A DNA stretch of 64,000 bases from Capsaspora owczarzaki ATCC 30864 (Eukaryota; Opisthokonta; Filasterea), in NCBI RefSeq assembly GCF_000151315.2, contig NW_011887292.1, positions 2,147,181 through 2,211,180 of the forward strand. Direction: 5' to 3'. The notes beneath the pieces were generated by a model. That model searched no databases. It saw only the letters and a program-made list of their open reading frames with translations, and had not been told where the DNA came from. Shown here one piece after another: positions 44,877-57,246 of this stretch. Both the position numbers and the translations under genes were made by a program. Positions within the stretch are counted from its first letter, which is position 1. Each line of letters opens with the position of its first letter.

Positions 44877-47087
44877 CTACTTCTTGGAGCGCCGACCGCG
44901 CGGGCGAGGGAATTGCAACGGCACACCCAACACGGCGAGCTTGACCGAGCCGGTGGCCGATGCAGACGTGTCCATTTCGTCGCCCATTTCTTCACGACGC
45001 GATGAAATACGACAGCCGAGAGCGCGGAAGTGCTCGGTAGCGCTGAGTAGTGGAGCCGGCAGGTATCAAAGTCAGCTCAAAATGAAAAACCTGCAACTCA
45101 CTGCAGCACACGCAAAAACCAAAAAGGTCTTACCGATCGGGCTTCATCTTGAGCATGGTGGTCAGCTCTTCGAATGCGAACTTGTATTGGTTGAGCATGA
45201 GGCAAAGCACAAAGACGTAGCTGAGCAGCTTGTCCTTCAAGAAGGTGGGAACGGCAAAACTGGTGCAGCAGTGAAACAGACCAAAGCGTAAGTGCAACAA
45301 AGCCCAATCGACGATTTAAACAGAGCCCTCATCACGAAACGACGGGAACACCGTACATTGGCTGGCCACGGTCGTTCGTTTGAACTTCGGCAAACTTGGC
45401 TTTAAGATGCTTGAGAACATCCTCCGGAATGCCAGACAAGGCGTTTGGCTCGGTCGAGTTGGGGTTGTTGAGATGGCTGTGTCAGAGCAAAACGATGAGC
45501 TCCAGATTCTGGCCGGATGAAACAAAAAACCAACAGGAAAACAGCGACAAGAAGAACTCACGAATCGTTTGCGCGGCGGAAATTCAAGAGATAGTTGATG
45601 TACAACAAGATGCGCGCCTGTCGTCGGCGCTCCTCCTTGTCTTGAGGCAGATCGCGGACCCAGTTGAGAATGAGAGGAGCGTAGGTGCGAGCTGCTCGCA
45701 TGGCTTGGATTTCCTCGGCGTTGGCCTTCTCGAGCACCTTGGCTTCGTTCTTCAGCACCTTGTACTCTTCGGGGGTAATGACTGTCAACACAAAGGAAGC
45801 GGCGGTGTGAGAGAGGCAAGGTGGTTTTGAAGGGCGTTTCAAGCACATACGGTTCTCGAGAGGGTAGACTTCATCGGGCGACAGCGCGTCAGCATTGAAG
45901 GCGGGAATGGGACGGTGTTCGTCAGCCTGATCCATGACTTCATCTGCACACACGCACACACATTGACGGTGAATACATGCGTTGAATACATGCGTTGAAG
46001 GCCACTCTCAAAGCTTAAAAACTTGCGTACTTAGCGTCAAATCATCCTTTGCAGCAGTATCAAGCGTGCTTTGAATGTTCTTGGCCATCGAGCCAAGCGA
46101 GGCGTCCTCGATCTTGTTCTTAATGTTGGTCAGCAGTTCGTTCTTCTTCTTGCGACCACCGAAAGCCTCAACGAGGTCGTTCTTTTTCTGCCGAGGTCAA
46201 GTAGCAACAGACGAGTACAGTAAGTACCAGCCTGAGAGTGGGGATGTTTGACTTCAAAACTCGTTAACTTTTGCAAAACAAAAAAGCCAGGTGTCAAACC
46301 TGAGTGTACTGCTGGTATTTGGACAGACCCTCTGCCTCCTGCTTCTTGTTCAGCGCATCCGATCGCATGCGTTTGACGGTAGGCTTGAGTGCAAACATGT
46401 CCGAGTCATACACGTCCAACGTGTGCTTTTTGCGATCAAAGACGCCGACCAAGTATCTAACACAAAAAACAAACACAAAACAAAAACGAAAAATCAATCA
46501 GGGTTCGCAACAAAAAGGCCAAGCAATGCATCAATCAGCCAACAACTCACTTTGTCATTGGTTGGGAGCTCTCGGACGACGAGTTGTACAGCATGCGGCC
46601 GTTCTCGGCAGCCTGAAATGAGAGTTAGGTGATTCGACAATAAATTCAGTGTGACACGCCAGGGAGGAAACTTCCATTCTTTTTGGTGGCATTCACACGC
46701 ATGCTTTACCACAACGTGCTTTGGTCGCGAACCAGACGCGGTGGCAGCGTCGCGGTCGCGCTGTGCTTGTGTGAAGACGGCGAGACGAAGCGAATCCTCG
46801 TTGCCTGGCCGCAATGCCTCGGGCGCTGGCGTTCCTGACGGGAAGTGGACTGCGGGAGATTCACACGCAATCAGAGTGAGGTTGTAGGTTTGAGCTGGGC
46901 TCTGGTCAAACGGGAAACGACCTGGGATGGTCGAGCAGTGGCACACATGGCGATGCAAGCGAGAACGAGAGAGATCAGGCCCTCCCCAGACCGTGATCTT
47001 GCCCTGCCTCCGACGCTCGCATGTCAACGATTGATTCATAGAGCGGCCATTGAATTGGGGACGGCTGGGGGGGGGGTTGGCTGGCAA
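44877..47087 (-). CDS. POLR1E: RNA polymerase I subunit A49 / POLR1E (PAF53)
   Basis: Nine exons: 47087-46710, 46612-46551, 46456-46300, 46187-46031, 45943-45851, 45781-45562, 45476-45357, 45259-45134, 45042-44877; 492 residues, phases consistent. Family landmarks: FPSGTPAPEALRPGNED and VVAAENGRMLYNSSS in the dimerisation half; YLVGVFDRKKHTLDVYDSD; LVEAFGGRKKKNELL; PDEVYPLENLITPEEYKVLK; YINYLLNFRRA; and the C-terminal tandem winged-helix region ending FRALGCRISSRREEMGD and a basic RGRRSKK tail. POLR1E pairs with A34.5/CD3EAP, binds polymerase I and supports initiation and elongation on rDNA in the nucleolus. The N-terminal 60 residues before the recognisable fold are weakly supported; a short upstream exon with another ATG is possible. 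Confidence 0.9.
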
Positions 47088-47513
47088 TCATGGCTGCTGA
47101 GCACTGGCGCGACGTTTCACCACATGCGCCTTGCTCTCCCTTTGCAACTCACTCTTCCCCCCCCCCACTCCTGCGCCCAACCCCAAATCACCATGCCGTG
47201 TCTATATGAGGGATTCACTGCCTTCTATCAAGCAGCAGAGTTGTGGATTCAAACGCACCAACAAGAGGACCAGGCTGGCTGGTGTACCGGACTTGGACAG
47301 TCGATTGTGAAGCCATCGCTTGCTCACACAATGTCAATCCAAATGATTGTTTTCAGAAGAAGATAGAGCTAGCATATAAAAGCAATAACAGTAATAGAAA
47401 TGGGGCAAGTTGCAATTATAGCAGGACAGCATTCAAATCCATTGACCTGGTGCAAAAAAAAAAAAAAAAAAAATCGAAACTTTCGAAGCACAGCTGCATT
47501 TTGCACACAACCT
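47088..47513. other. Intergenic spacer between APMAP-like gene and POLR1E
   Basis: About 425 bp between the APMAP-like stop and the POLR1E start, both minus. It contains an A21 run at 47454-47474 about 40 bp past the APMAP-like stop and should hold the POLR1E promoter. No gene seen. Confidence 0.6.
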
Positions 47514-48924
47514 CTACAGCTGGAGCACACGAATGCCATTGCCAATCAGCGTCCCAAGGAAAAGCTTGTTGTCAAATCGAGAAACGGATGTCACAGGCAT
47601 TGCGTGCTGCCCTGTTCCGTGCAAACTTTCAACCAGCCGGCCACTCGCATCGTAGTGCAAAACAAGATTGTACGGGCTGGGAACAATGGCAGGCAGGAGC
47701 ATCCACCCCGGCAGATTTGCCAGGATTTTCGCGACAAAGGGCGTTTTCGAGAGAAGCTGGGACATGCCGTCGCGGAACGCAAAGACGGCAACCCAGAACG
47801 TGCCGTCCTCCGGGTCGGTCCAGATACCGTCAGCCATGCCGACAAGATTGTCAATCAACACATCGCGCGTGCCAGCCCTGTCGCCCTTGAGCCACAAGCG
47901 CAAAATCTGGGCCCGGCCCATGTCGCCAACGACGAGAAAGTCCTCGTTTTTGGACAAGGCCACACCGTTTGCAAACAACAGATTTCGCATCAGCACTGTC
48001 GCTGTGCGCGTTGCCGGGTCGTACTTGACGAGTCTGCCCGAGCCACGACCCTCCAGAAGCTCCAACGCCGAAATGGTGAGCACTTCTTCCGATCCGAGGC
48101 CCAGTCGCGTCGCATCCGTCAGGTACACTGTGCCATCTTGAGCAACAGCCACATCGTCGGTCAAACCAAGCGGAATACCATCCACTTCGGTCACCAGGCA
48201 ATGAAGCTGCCTTGTCGTGAGATCCACCGCCATCAAACCTCGCTTGTCTGCGAAAACGAGCTGATTGCGAGGCGTGTCCATCGCCAGTCCTAACGCGCGA
48301 CCACCCGTGTAAACAAGCTTCTTGGGGGCTGATGCCGCAGTCACAGGCGCCTCGATGAAATAAATCCAACCGTCCGAAGCCGAAAGGTACAAGGTTCCGG
48401 TTCTGAGCAATCAAACCAAGAAGCATGAGGAATACTCGCGGGTGTGTGGGCTCCCCCCCCCCAAGTCAAAAGCAAGACCTACCGTAAATCATGCACGCAA
48501 TCTTCCGGGCCTGGAATGTTGCTTGCCAGCAGTTCTTGCTTGGCAGGGCTGTGCGAAAAGGAAAAACAAACGGAACCAATCAAAAAGTTGGTGAGTCTGC
48601 CGCTCCAAACCGTACGCTTGCTCCGCCACACCACCTGCGGATACTGCATGAAGCCACTTACTCGAGTCGGTTGTTTGGCGCCAGAACGCCGGTCAAGGGT
48701 GGAATCGGTGGCCAGTAGTTGGCGACAGGCTCAATCTGGCGATCAACTCGCACCAGCACGACGAATACCGCCACCTGTGCGCACAGTGAAGGGGGGCCAG
48801 TCCCCGCCGAATCAATGAGGTAAGTGGTCGGCAACTACAACATGTACGTCCAGACAGACAGCAAACAGGAGACACGCAGCCGCAGCCGTACGGCAAGTGG
48901 AAGACACGCCCAAGCGACTCGCAT
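47514..48924 (-). CDS. APMAP / strictosidine synthase-like membrane beta-propeller
   Basis: Exons 48924-48892, 48774-48662, 48548-48483, 48402-47514; 366 residues. The first splice joins MRVAWACLPLA to VAVFVVLVRVDRQ, making one N-terminal membrane anchor, so the protein is probably type II with a luminal or extracellular propeller. The body has the six-bladed strictosidine-synthase/SMP-30 fold: ELLASNIPGPEDCVHD, YTGGRALGLAMD, LTDDVAVAQDGTVYLTDATR, LFANGVALSKNEDFLVVGD, and a C-terminal DNKLFLGTLIGNGI. Animal APMAP has arylesterase-like activity; plant enzymes of this fold condense amines and aldehydes, but APMAP-like proteins lack that role. Substrate is unknown. The 33-nt first exon is supported by matched phase and by completing the hydrophobic helix. 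Confidence 0.85.
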
Positions 48925-49135
48925 TGCAATTCGAGGGTGTGGGCAAAAGTGAAGAGAAGTGAGAAGAAGCGGTGTTGAATGAATTATATTGGGAGGCAAG
49001 AATTGAGCAAATCGCGATTCATTGTATTGCCATCCTGGCGGATCAAACGCTATACAGTCCATCCAGTACACTAGTACAGTAGCATTGATCGAGTTGTCGA
49101 CTCAAAAACCCAAAATTTGGCCACAATCGCTTAGA

Positions 49136-52100
49136 CTACACCAAACCAAACCCTTGTGCACTCAATGCAATCCGCAGCTTTTCGGCGAGCTTGGCCTTGC
49201 TCGAGTACTCGGGAAGGAGAAGACGTCCAAAGCACGTCATGGCAGACGGCAGGCGATCGGAATCACTGCCGTTGCGCTGAAGGACAAACGTCACGGCGGC
49301 GAGTCCTTGCAGAGGAATGCGGTTGCTGCCAGTGACAAATTGCAACAAGGCGCGCCGCTCTTCATCCGAAAAGTCGTTCAAAACAACGTCCCAGAACGCA
49401 ATGGCAAGCGGTTGGTCGGGCCGCATGCCATCGTAGGCCGCTGCCCGAGCGAGCACGCGGAAATCCAACCCTTCGAGATCGCTTCCGCAAAGAACAGAGG
49501 AAAGCTCGCTGGCGGTGAACAGGTTTAACGCACGAGTGTCGCACACCAGCCAAAATCCATGCGCGATGGCTTGCAACTGTCGGTTGATACTTGACACCAT
49601 CACGTAGTGCACGTACAAGGCAACAAACTCCTTGCGGTTGTCCTTGGTCACGGGAATGGCGCTGCCACCAGGTTTGAGCTCGTGCGTCACGCCTCGCCCA
49701 TGAGGGTCGGTGGCCGAGACCTCAAAGGTGCGGCAAAAGACATTCTCAACATCGCCGTCGAATTCAAGCAGCTGCTGAAGGCCCTGGATGAGCGCGGGGT
49801 GTGAGATCTTGATGTCAGACATGAAGAGCTCAATCCGATGCTGGTCGGGCACCTCGTCGATGCGCGCCTCTTCCAAGATGCGACCGAAAAGCCAGATTGG
49901 CATGGGTGCGTTCACCACAATTCCATTGTACAAGGCCAGACCCAATGCCACGCCAAACAGCGTGTACAGCTTGAGCTTTGCATCTTCTGAAAAGGTCGAG
50001 TAAGAAATGGAGGCAACAGAAGACGAAGCGGCAGAATGGGCTGGAGATGGAGATGCGGCGGCGGCTGCGGTAGCGTCGGCATTGCCACCTCCAGCAAAAA
50101 CCGGCGAGTCGGAAGGAGCAGCAGATCGTCCTGGCTCGGCCGCGCTTTCGGACGGCTTGTCGGAGGATGAGGCGATGAAAAACGATCGCGCGCGCTCAAC
50201 AGCCTCAACGTCGCTGTGACTGGAAAAGTTGTCGATGGATTCCGGGCGGATGAGAAGCTGGCGCGTTTCGGGGCTTGTGACAAACAACCCAAACTCGGGA
50301 GACGCGAGCTGACCGATCAGTGCCTGCAGAAAGTCTTTCTGAACACCGCCGAGGTCCACGCCATCCTCGCCGCTCTTGACAAATCGCACTTTTAGAGGCT
50401 TTTGCAGATCGTGCACACGCGCTTTGAGCTGCCGAAGGGCATCGGGGACGAGAAACTCTCGACGCACCTCCATGAGCAGGCAAGTGTTGCCGTTGCAAGC
50501 ACCCACCGCGCCGACAAGCTTGCGACGGAGGGACTCTGACACGTGCTTTTGTAAATTGGCAAGCCAGGCAGAGTTGAAAAAGGCCGAGTGGAAGGCTGCA
50601 CTCATGTGCGTTGCCGACCAAAAGTGCAGAAGGCGAACCTTGGACACAGTGCTGAGCAAGCACGGATAGTTGAGCAAGGCATCCGTCGAGTCGCCCGGAG
50701 AGCGTGTGGCCTGCATCACGCGAAGCGCACTTTGAAAGTACCGAGGCAGCCTGCGACAAAGAGACAGGAGTGAGTGTGCAAGGGGGAAAATAAGCAAGCA
50801 AAAACATGAGGGTGTTCGACTCGTGCGGCGCCGTGCCACTCAAACCCAGCAATCATCAATGCTCCACCACTCACCGAGAAAAAGAGGTCGCGCTCACAGG
50901 CCAGCGAAGAAGCTGCCGCCGAATGTCCACCATCACCTCCACAGCAATGTTGGCGAACGTTTTCTGCTCCGTCCGCCAGTTTTCGTTGCCCTGATACAGA
51001 ACAAACGCAGCCGCAGCCGCGGGGGGTCGGCCACCTTGATTGTCAAGGGTGTCGGGTGGTGGAGACTGGGATAACATGACATTGTTGCGGGCTCGCTTTT
51101 CCAGCGCATCGTACACAATTTGGATGGTGGCTGCCGTTTCGAAAACGGGGTGATTGAGCTGCCGCACGGCAGAGAATGGTGCGCGGGCCACGAGGAGCCT
51201 CGACAAGTGTCTCCCTAGCGGATTTAGATAGGCAGTGTGTGAGATCAGGTCAAGACGGGAGAGCCAGTCAACCACAAACTCGCGGCGCTCGAGGGAGAGC
51301 GTGGCACACAGTCGACAAAAGAGCCGCATGAACGCATCGCTACCCGCCTCGTCTGCGTCGAAAAAGCCACAGAGCAAAAACAAGGCAACGAGAATGGGTG
51401 TGCGCTGCGCGCCAAGTCCGGACACCCATGCGAGCGGCAAATTGATGGGCGACGGAACGAATGGAGCAAAGTCCTGGTGGATGAACACGTCCAGGTCGTA
51501 GCCCGTCATGTCGCTCTCATTGGCATGCTCAAAAGCCTCACGCAACTTGCGAAGTGCTTCCGATCCAAACAGCGAATTCAGCGCCATGTTGTCGCCCGCG
51601 TGCGTTTCTTCGAGCTTGGCAAGCATGCTGGCCAGCGACGTGCAAAACTGAAACCGCAGCGGGTGGCTGCTCGGTTTCTGGATGAGCGCATTGTAGAGAT
51701 CAATGATTGGATTGAGAATGAGGGGGCGTCCGATCTCGTGGGGCAGCGGGATGACGGAGAGGAAGGCCTCCGGCGAGGATAGCAACGACTGGATGATGGA
51801 GATGGCGGCACTTTGCAGCCGTACATCGCGGCTCCGGGTCGGGTTGTTGGCCGGGCGTTCGAGCAGATTGACGTGGGACAAGGAGTCAAACCAGTAGCTG
51901 AGAGCAGCCTTCCAGGACTTGTCTTGAATAAAGGCAGACAAGTTCTTCCACGATTCGAGAGGGTCTCTTGGCCTGGCATGAGTGAGGGGCGGATTGTCGG
52001 AGCAAGCAGTCACAGCCGAAGCTAAGAAAACGAGCTTTTCCATCGAAGAAAGTGATTCGAGTCGGTCGGAATCGGACGCGTCAGTGGCTGGTACGGGCTC

Positions 52101-53106
52101 GCCCAGCGCGCTTCTAGAGGGAGTGTGATTGCCAGAAGAGGAGCTGATGGGCCTAGAAGAGGAGCTGATGGGCTGGGTGTCTCGCAAACCTCGCACTACC
52201 GAGGAGTGAGCGATAGAATCAGTCGCGTGATTGGAGGTAGCCGTATTTGGAGGGCTTGCAGGAGGAACGACGGAATGCATTGTCGAGCCAAAGAGAAATC
52301 GGAAAGCGGAGGTGGCGGTGAACAGCGTCCCGAGCAAGGTGTCTGGGCCCGAACGCGGCTTCTCCTTCCTGTTGCGCTGGGTTTGCGGACGATTGAAAAC
52401 GCCAGATCGCGACGTGCCCTCGGGTAGAGATGCAAGTCCGACATGGTCGCGAGGGACTTCTGGCAAGGCGACGTCGTCCGCAAGGTGACGCGTTGTCAGA
52501 GCGACGGCCTCGGCATCGCTGGTCATTGTTGCCGACCTTAGTAAGCATAGAATCGGCGAAGCATGCAGCAGCATGTTTGGACCGTGCGTGGTTGCCATTG
52601 TCGACGCGAGCTCGAGCGTCATGAGCGATGCAACGTCGAGTGGGTAGCGATGTCGGCCTGACAACACAAGATCAGCAAAATGCAAGTCAGTCCAAAGCCC
52701 AACAAGTACAAGCATCTCCGATTCGCTTCATGGCTCATGGAGCGACCAACAGCCAACAGCCAACAAGGAGCGAGAGGTTGGGCCAAAGCTGCTGGTTGGG
52801 GTACGTAACTCCCGTTTCGCTTGAAAAGGACGGACGCTCCTGCTCACCTTCGAAAGCAGAGGCGCAGTATGGATTGCGGCAGGCACCAGAGCCGCAGCCC
52901 AGGCTGAGCTGGCGGTAGAGCAGCCGGGCGAGCAGCTTGAACGACTCGCTGAGCCTGCTTTCCAGTCCCGGCTCGCGGCTGTCCTGCATGGCGTCATCAT
53001 CGTCATCAGCCGTGCTTGCGTGAATGTCACTCTGGTGCAATGGAGATGGAAGCTCGTGGGACAGCGCGGCGCCCAGATCCTCGTCCCGTAGCCTAGCAGC
53101 ACTCAT
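49136..53106 (-). CDS. UBE3A: UBE3A/E6-AP-like HECT ubiquitin ligase with AZUL zinc finger
   Basis: Exons 53106-52848, 52657-50875, 50750-49136; 1218 residues. Exon 1 carries the AZUL motif: KLLARLLYRQLSLGCGSGAC, then RNPYCASAFE, with cysteines at the C-x4-C-x4-C spacing of UBE3A; the fourth ligand is probably the cysteine in PILCLL after the splice. The last exon is a HECT domain: VRFVKSGEDGVDLGGVQKDF, LFGVALGLALYNGIVVNAPM, FVALYVHYVMVSSINRQLQA, and the catalytic Cys1187 in SAMTCFGRLLLPEYSSKAKL, ending in the usual hydrophobic GFGLV. AZUL plus HECT is specific to UBE3A, which links ubiquitin to targets and binds the proteasome through Rpn10. Two disordered Ser/Ala-rich inserts make it about 350 residues longer than human UBE3A, one of them inside the N-lobe of the HECT domain (near 50020-50200). 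Confidence 0.92.
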
Positions 53107-53386
53107 TGTCACTATTGTGCGCGTTTCGAAATGAAATCGAGACAATGAGAACTGAGCTCGGCATGCTTAATGCTTGTTCTGTTTTGTTTGAAGGTGGATT
53201 CTCAAGTTGGAAGTCAGACCTGTCGAAGGCGCGCAGAGAATCGACCAAAGCTGCTCAGACCAAAAATTTACAGTAAACGCAAACACAACACAACGCAAAG
53301 TGTGTTTAATGCTCAGTCCATCGATTGCATCTATTGCGTTTTTGTCCGTTCTTCAAAACTTAGGGTACCCAGTCAGTCTTTGGAGG

Positions 53387-54352
53387 ATGCAGACAGAGCA
53401 TCAGGACGACGACGAGTTGGACCGGTTGAGCCGAGACGAGCTGCTCAGGCGACTGCGTGCTGCAGAGAGCGAGCTGCGATCCCTGCGACGACAGAGCGCA
53501 CCAAGCTCGCAGGCAGCCGCAAGTGCAAGTGCAAGTGCAAGCACGGCGGGCAGTAACTGCAGCAGCAGCAGCCGGGACGCTGCGCGGACTGAAACCGAGC
53601 AGGATTCGCAGCCAGCACCGCATGGCGTCAAACGACGCGCCACCGAGACCGATGGATCGGAAACATGCACGACGGACGATGTGGAGAGCGACAGTGCTCA
53701 GGCGAGCATGGGGAGTGGCGGCGCGGCGGCGGAATCCGAGAAGCCGGCCAAGGGCAAGTCGAGCAAGCCCGAGCGCGCGTTCGACTTTGCGCGCTTCCAC
53801 AAGCGCCACATTGCACTCAAGATTGCGTACTTGGGCTGGAAGTACAATGGGCTGGCAATCCAGCCGGACGTCGAGACCGTCGAAGGCCATCTCATCAGCG
53901 CCCTCAAGACCTGCATGCTCATCCCAGACCTCTCGTGGGCCAACTATTCACGCTGTGGTCGCACGGATGCAGGTGTCAGTGCATTTGGGCAGGTCGTCTC
54001 GCTGGATGTCCGCACCAACTTGACCGAAGGCGTTGGTGTGATTCAGCAAGAGTCTGCCATCCCGTTCCAAAAGGGGCGGAAAACCGAAGCAACCCATGCC
54101 GAGCTCGAGTACGTCTTCAAGCTGAATCGCCAGCTTCCGGCCGATATCCGCGTCGTTGCTTGGACACCAGTCCCGCTGGCCTTTGACGCACGGTATGGGG
54201 GCGACCTGTGTGATTTGAGGGGCTTTTTTTTTTCTGCAGAACTGTGACTTACAACTTTTTGTTCAAACGTTCACATCATTGCGTGAGATACAGGTTTAGC
54301 TGTCTTTATCGCAAGTACAAGTACTTTTTCCCCAAGAACAACATGAACATTG

Positions 54353-54440
<88 letters not shown>

Positions 54441-55820
54441 CGGTGGCGAATGAGCTGGTCGAGACGATTCATTGCGTCACCGACCTTCACATCCGATCTT
54501 TCCAACTGACATGATTTTTCTCAATCCATCACGAACAACTTGCGTAGGCGATGCAACGTGCCGCGCAGTACTTTGTGGGCACGCATGATTATCGAAACTT
54601 TTGCAAAACCAACTTTGACAACGGGGTCAAGAGCTTTGTTCGCCGCATCCTGGCCTTTGACGTGGTGAAATCAACCTGCTTGCCCATCAACAGTGCGACA
54701 GATGCCACAGATCTCGAGTAAGTGATTATGCTGTCTTTTACTTTAGCAATTCGTTTTTTTTTTTTTGTTTTTGGTTTTTTTTTTCTGTCTTTCTTTGGAG
54801 ATGGCAACTCATCAGCTGTTGGCACTCATCCCAGAGGCCAGGCTGCTGAAATGTACGAGCTGAACGTTCTGGGCTTTGCCTTCCTCTACCACCAAGTGCG
54901 CTGCATGACTTCCATTCTGTTCATGGTTGGTCAAGGATTGGAGCCCCCGGAAGTGAGTGAAATTCTGCAACCGACGCCGAAATCTTTCGTGGCTTCGATT
55001 ATTTTTAAACACACTGTGCCAACACTTGCACTCCTTCTAGGTCGTGGAGCACATGCTCGATATTGAGAAATGCCCCAACCGTCCAAACTACAACATGGCA
55101 TCCGATGTGCCGCTCGTGCTCTACGACTGTGTGTTTGAAGATTTGGAATGGCGGGTCGAGCCTAGTAAGAAGCTGCTGGTTGTTGCGATTTTGGCGCACT
55201 TTGAGTTGGTCTTCTCTGCCTCTCTGTTCACTGTCGATTTGTTTGTGCTCTGTCTGCTTGACATTGACAGAAACGCATGACAGGACGATCGAGACAATCA
55301 CGCAGCTCATGCAAGAGCCGCTCATTCGGACGACCGTCTATCGAAGCTTGGTTGCCCAACTGAATGACGTTGTTTTGGGTTCGCACCACTGGAATGCACA
55401 AGCCCGCGCTGCACTCGGTTCGCCAAACAATGGTATGGACTACTTTTTGGGGAAAACAAATGGTGTTGTGCGTCTTTGTTGGTCGAATCGCCCCGTTTCC
55501 TCGCCTCATTTTCCTTGTGATGCAAAAGCTTGGATACCCTGGAAGGCGATTCGAGACCAGGCAGGACAATCGTTCGGAGCCGCTAAAACCCATAAGCCTG
55601 TTTTGCAGCGAGGCGCGCGCGGTAAATAACAACTGTTGTTTTTTTTTTTTTTTTTTTGCTGTTGCTGTTGTTCTTGGTTGCTGTGACTCACTGGTTGACT
55701 TGCTCAGAATCTGTCGCCGAGATCTTTGCTACTCATGTCCGAAAGAAGATGCGACAAGGGACAAGTGAAGACTCGAGTCCATCAGCCAGCGTTGCAGATT
55801 TGACACAATTGGACCAATAA
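53387..55820 (+). CDS. PUS3: tRNA pseudouridine synthase PUS3 (Deg1, positions 38/39)
   Basis: Seven exons: 53387-54192, 54294-54354, 54548-54717, 54835-54952, 55041-55164, 55271-55432, 55708-55820; 517 residues. An N-terminal coiled coil (LDRLSRDELLRRLRAAESEL) is typical of Pus3. The TruA-type core follows: KIAYLGWKYNGLAIQPD, catalytic Asp194 in RCGRTDAGVSAFGQVVSLDV, RFSCLYRKYKYFFPKNN, FVGTHDYRNFCKTNF, VLGFAFLYHQVRCM and NYNMASDVPLVLYDC, all as in human PUS3. It modifies U38/U39 of tRNA anticodon stems. The donor of intron 2 is the first GT of an 85-bp (GT)n microsatellite. An in-frame upstream ATG (53309 region) exists but adds unconvincing residues. The exon 6 to 7 joint is supported by phase only. 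Confidence 0.92.
54355..54439. repeat. (GT)n microsatellite forming the splice donor of PUS3 intron 2
   Basis: About 42 GT units that begin at the first base after exon 2 (AAC ATT GAG|GTGTGT). The repeat takes up nearly half of the 193-bp intron. Confidence 0.95.
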
Positions 55821-55887
55821 CACGCAAATGACGCTGCCATTGTCAGCCAAAATTTGAACATGACAATCAAGGATTACGGTGCGCAGA

Positions 55888-57100
55888 TCACTCCTGAAGG
55901 TGGCTCAAACAGCGAGGAATTCTGGGGGCCTGGATTGAAGGTGGAAAATAAGTTGGACGAGGTGGCGTATATGAGTCTGCGCATGAGCAAAAAAACAAAA
56001 AAAAAAAAGCGTGAGAATCAAGCAAACAAGACCCGTTTTTGTTGGCATCAGGCGAGCTTGACTCAACTGATATGGGGTCGAATCGTTTGTCCGGAAGTAG
56101 GCCTGATGAACCAAACAGACGTGACCAAAACCAAGAATGAGAGACATTGATTGAAGGGTGTTGTTGAGCGCAACTGACTGGACATACATCGACGGAAAAC
56201 AAAAAGTAGTCGGTGCGCCAGTGCCACAACTCCGTTCCATTGACGACGGAGGTCTCTTGGAAGACGGCCCGAGAGTCAAAGTTTAGCGGTGCCGGAAACT
56301 TTGCAGTGATGTTTCTGTGTGAGAAGCGCCAAACCAACGCCGTGAGTCAAAATTGGGCCACCCATCCCCCCTCGAGCTCACGAACGTACGATTGATGGCA
56401 GATCGACCCTTCTGGACCGGGTGCAATAAACCACTCGATGCCCAAATCAAAGTGCCAGATAAACACGTAGAGCGGCGGTCCCAACTGGCATGTTCCGACC
56501 CCAGCAGCGATCGCGATTGGAGGCTGCTCGTCGGCGAAAGATTTCCCATCGGCCTCGCCGCATTGACCAGCAACATGTTTGGCCATGCGATCCAACGCTT
56601 GGCTACCCAGAGACGGATCCGGTGCAAATCGGCCTGCGAGCAGAGTGTTTCTGCGTTGGCGATCGCAGAGCACGGCAAGCGGAACACCATAACTGTCCAA
56701 TCGGACGGCCTGGTGCTGCTCGTCAAGATACCACCCGGCGCGCACGAAATCCCGGTCGCTGGAAGACACGTACATGGAGACGCATGTCTGTTACAGACCA
56801 AACAAGCAAACAGCGGCACAAAGACAGTCCAAAGAGGGCGGTGAGCGACCGATGGATGAGAGTGAAAATTTGATGACCTCCCATCAAGATTAGAACTACA
56901 GGTATTCGACACGCCAGAAACGGGTGCCTAGGAGAGAAGGAAGAAACGACGTCATGCTTGTTACATACATTGAACGCGGACGGCCAGGCTGGCGGCTGCG
57001 GCGGTGGAGGGGCAGCAACAGAGATTGCCAACAATCCGATTTGAGCGAGCACAACGCCCACAGCAACCGCCGACCAGCCGCGAAGCTGCTGTGCCTGCAT
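55888..57100 (-). CDS. Unrecognised secreted or membrane-anchored protein (model incomplete)
   Basis: Supported pieces on the minus strand: exon 57100-56969, with a hydrophobic N-terminus (SAVAVGVVLAQIGLLAISVA) that looks like a signal peptide or anchor; a long exon starting at 56787 after a TCTGTAACAG acceptor and running to about 56366-56384 (DRDFVRAGWYLDEQHQAVRL, four or more cysteines, VFIWHFDLGIEWF); and an exon ending at 56188 (VVNGTELWHWRTDYFLFSVD before a GTATGT donor). A last piece may end with a stop near 55888. The middle joint could not be fixed: two donors fit only a weak acceptor. The pattern of a signal peptide, then short aromatic strands and cysteines, recalls ependymin-like secreted proteins, but this is a resemblance only. 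It starts 147 bp from the ANKRD49 start, divergent. Confidence 0.45.
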
Positions 57101-57246
57101 ATCAAGATTGGAAAAATAGAACTGACACTACTATTTGTTTACTTTATGACGCGACTGTTCGTGTCCTCAACCGAAGCGTGCGCTCGCTGCTCAGTCGTTG
57201 ATTCGTTTCAGATTGGAAACAGCCACACGTCGTCGTTCTGTATGGA

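Noticed and set aside
56283-56912. 209-residue minus frame as a separate protein
   Set aside because: Ser/Arg/Pro-rich shadow of the better frame (DRDFVRAGWYL...), without conserved features.
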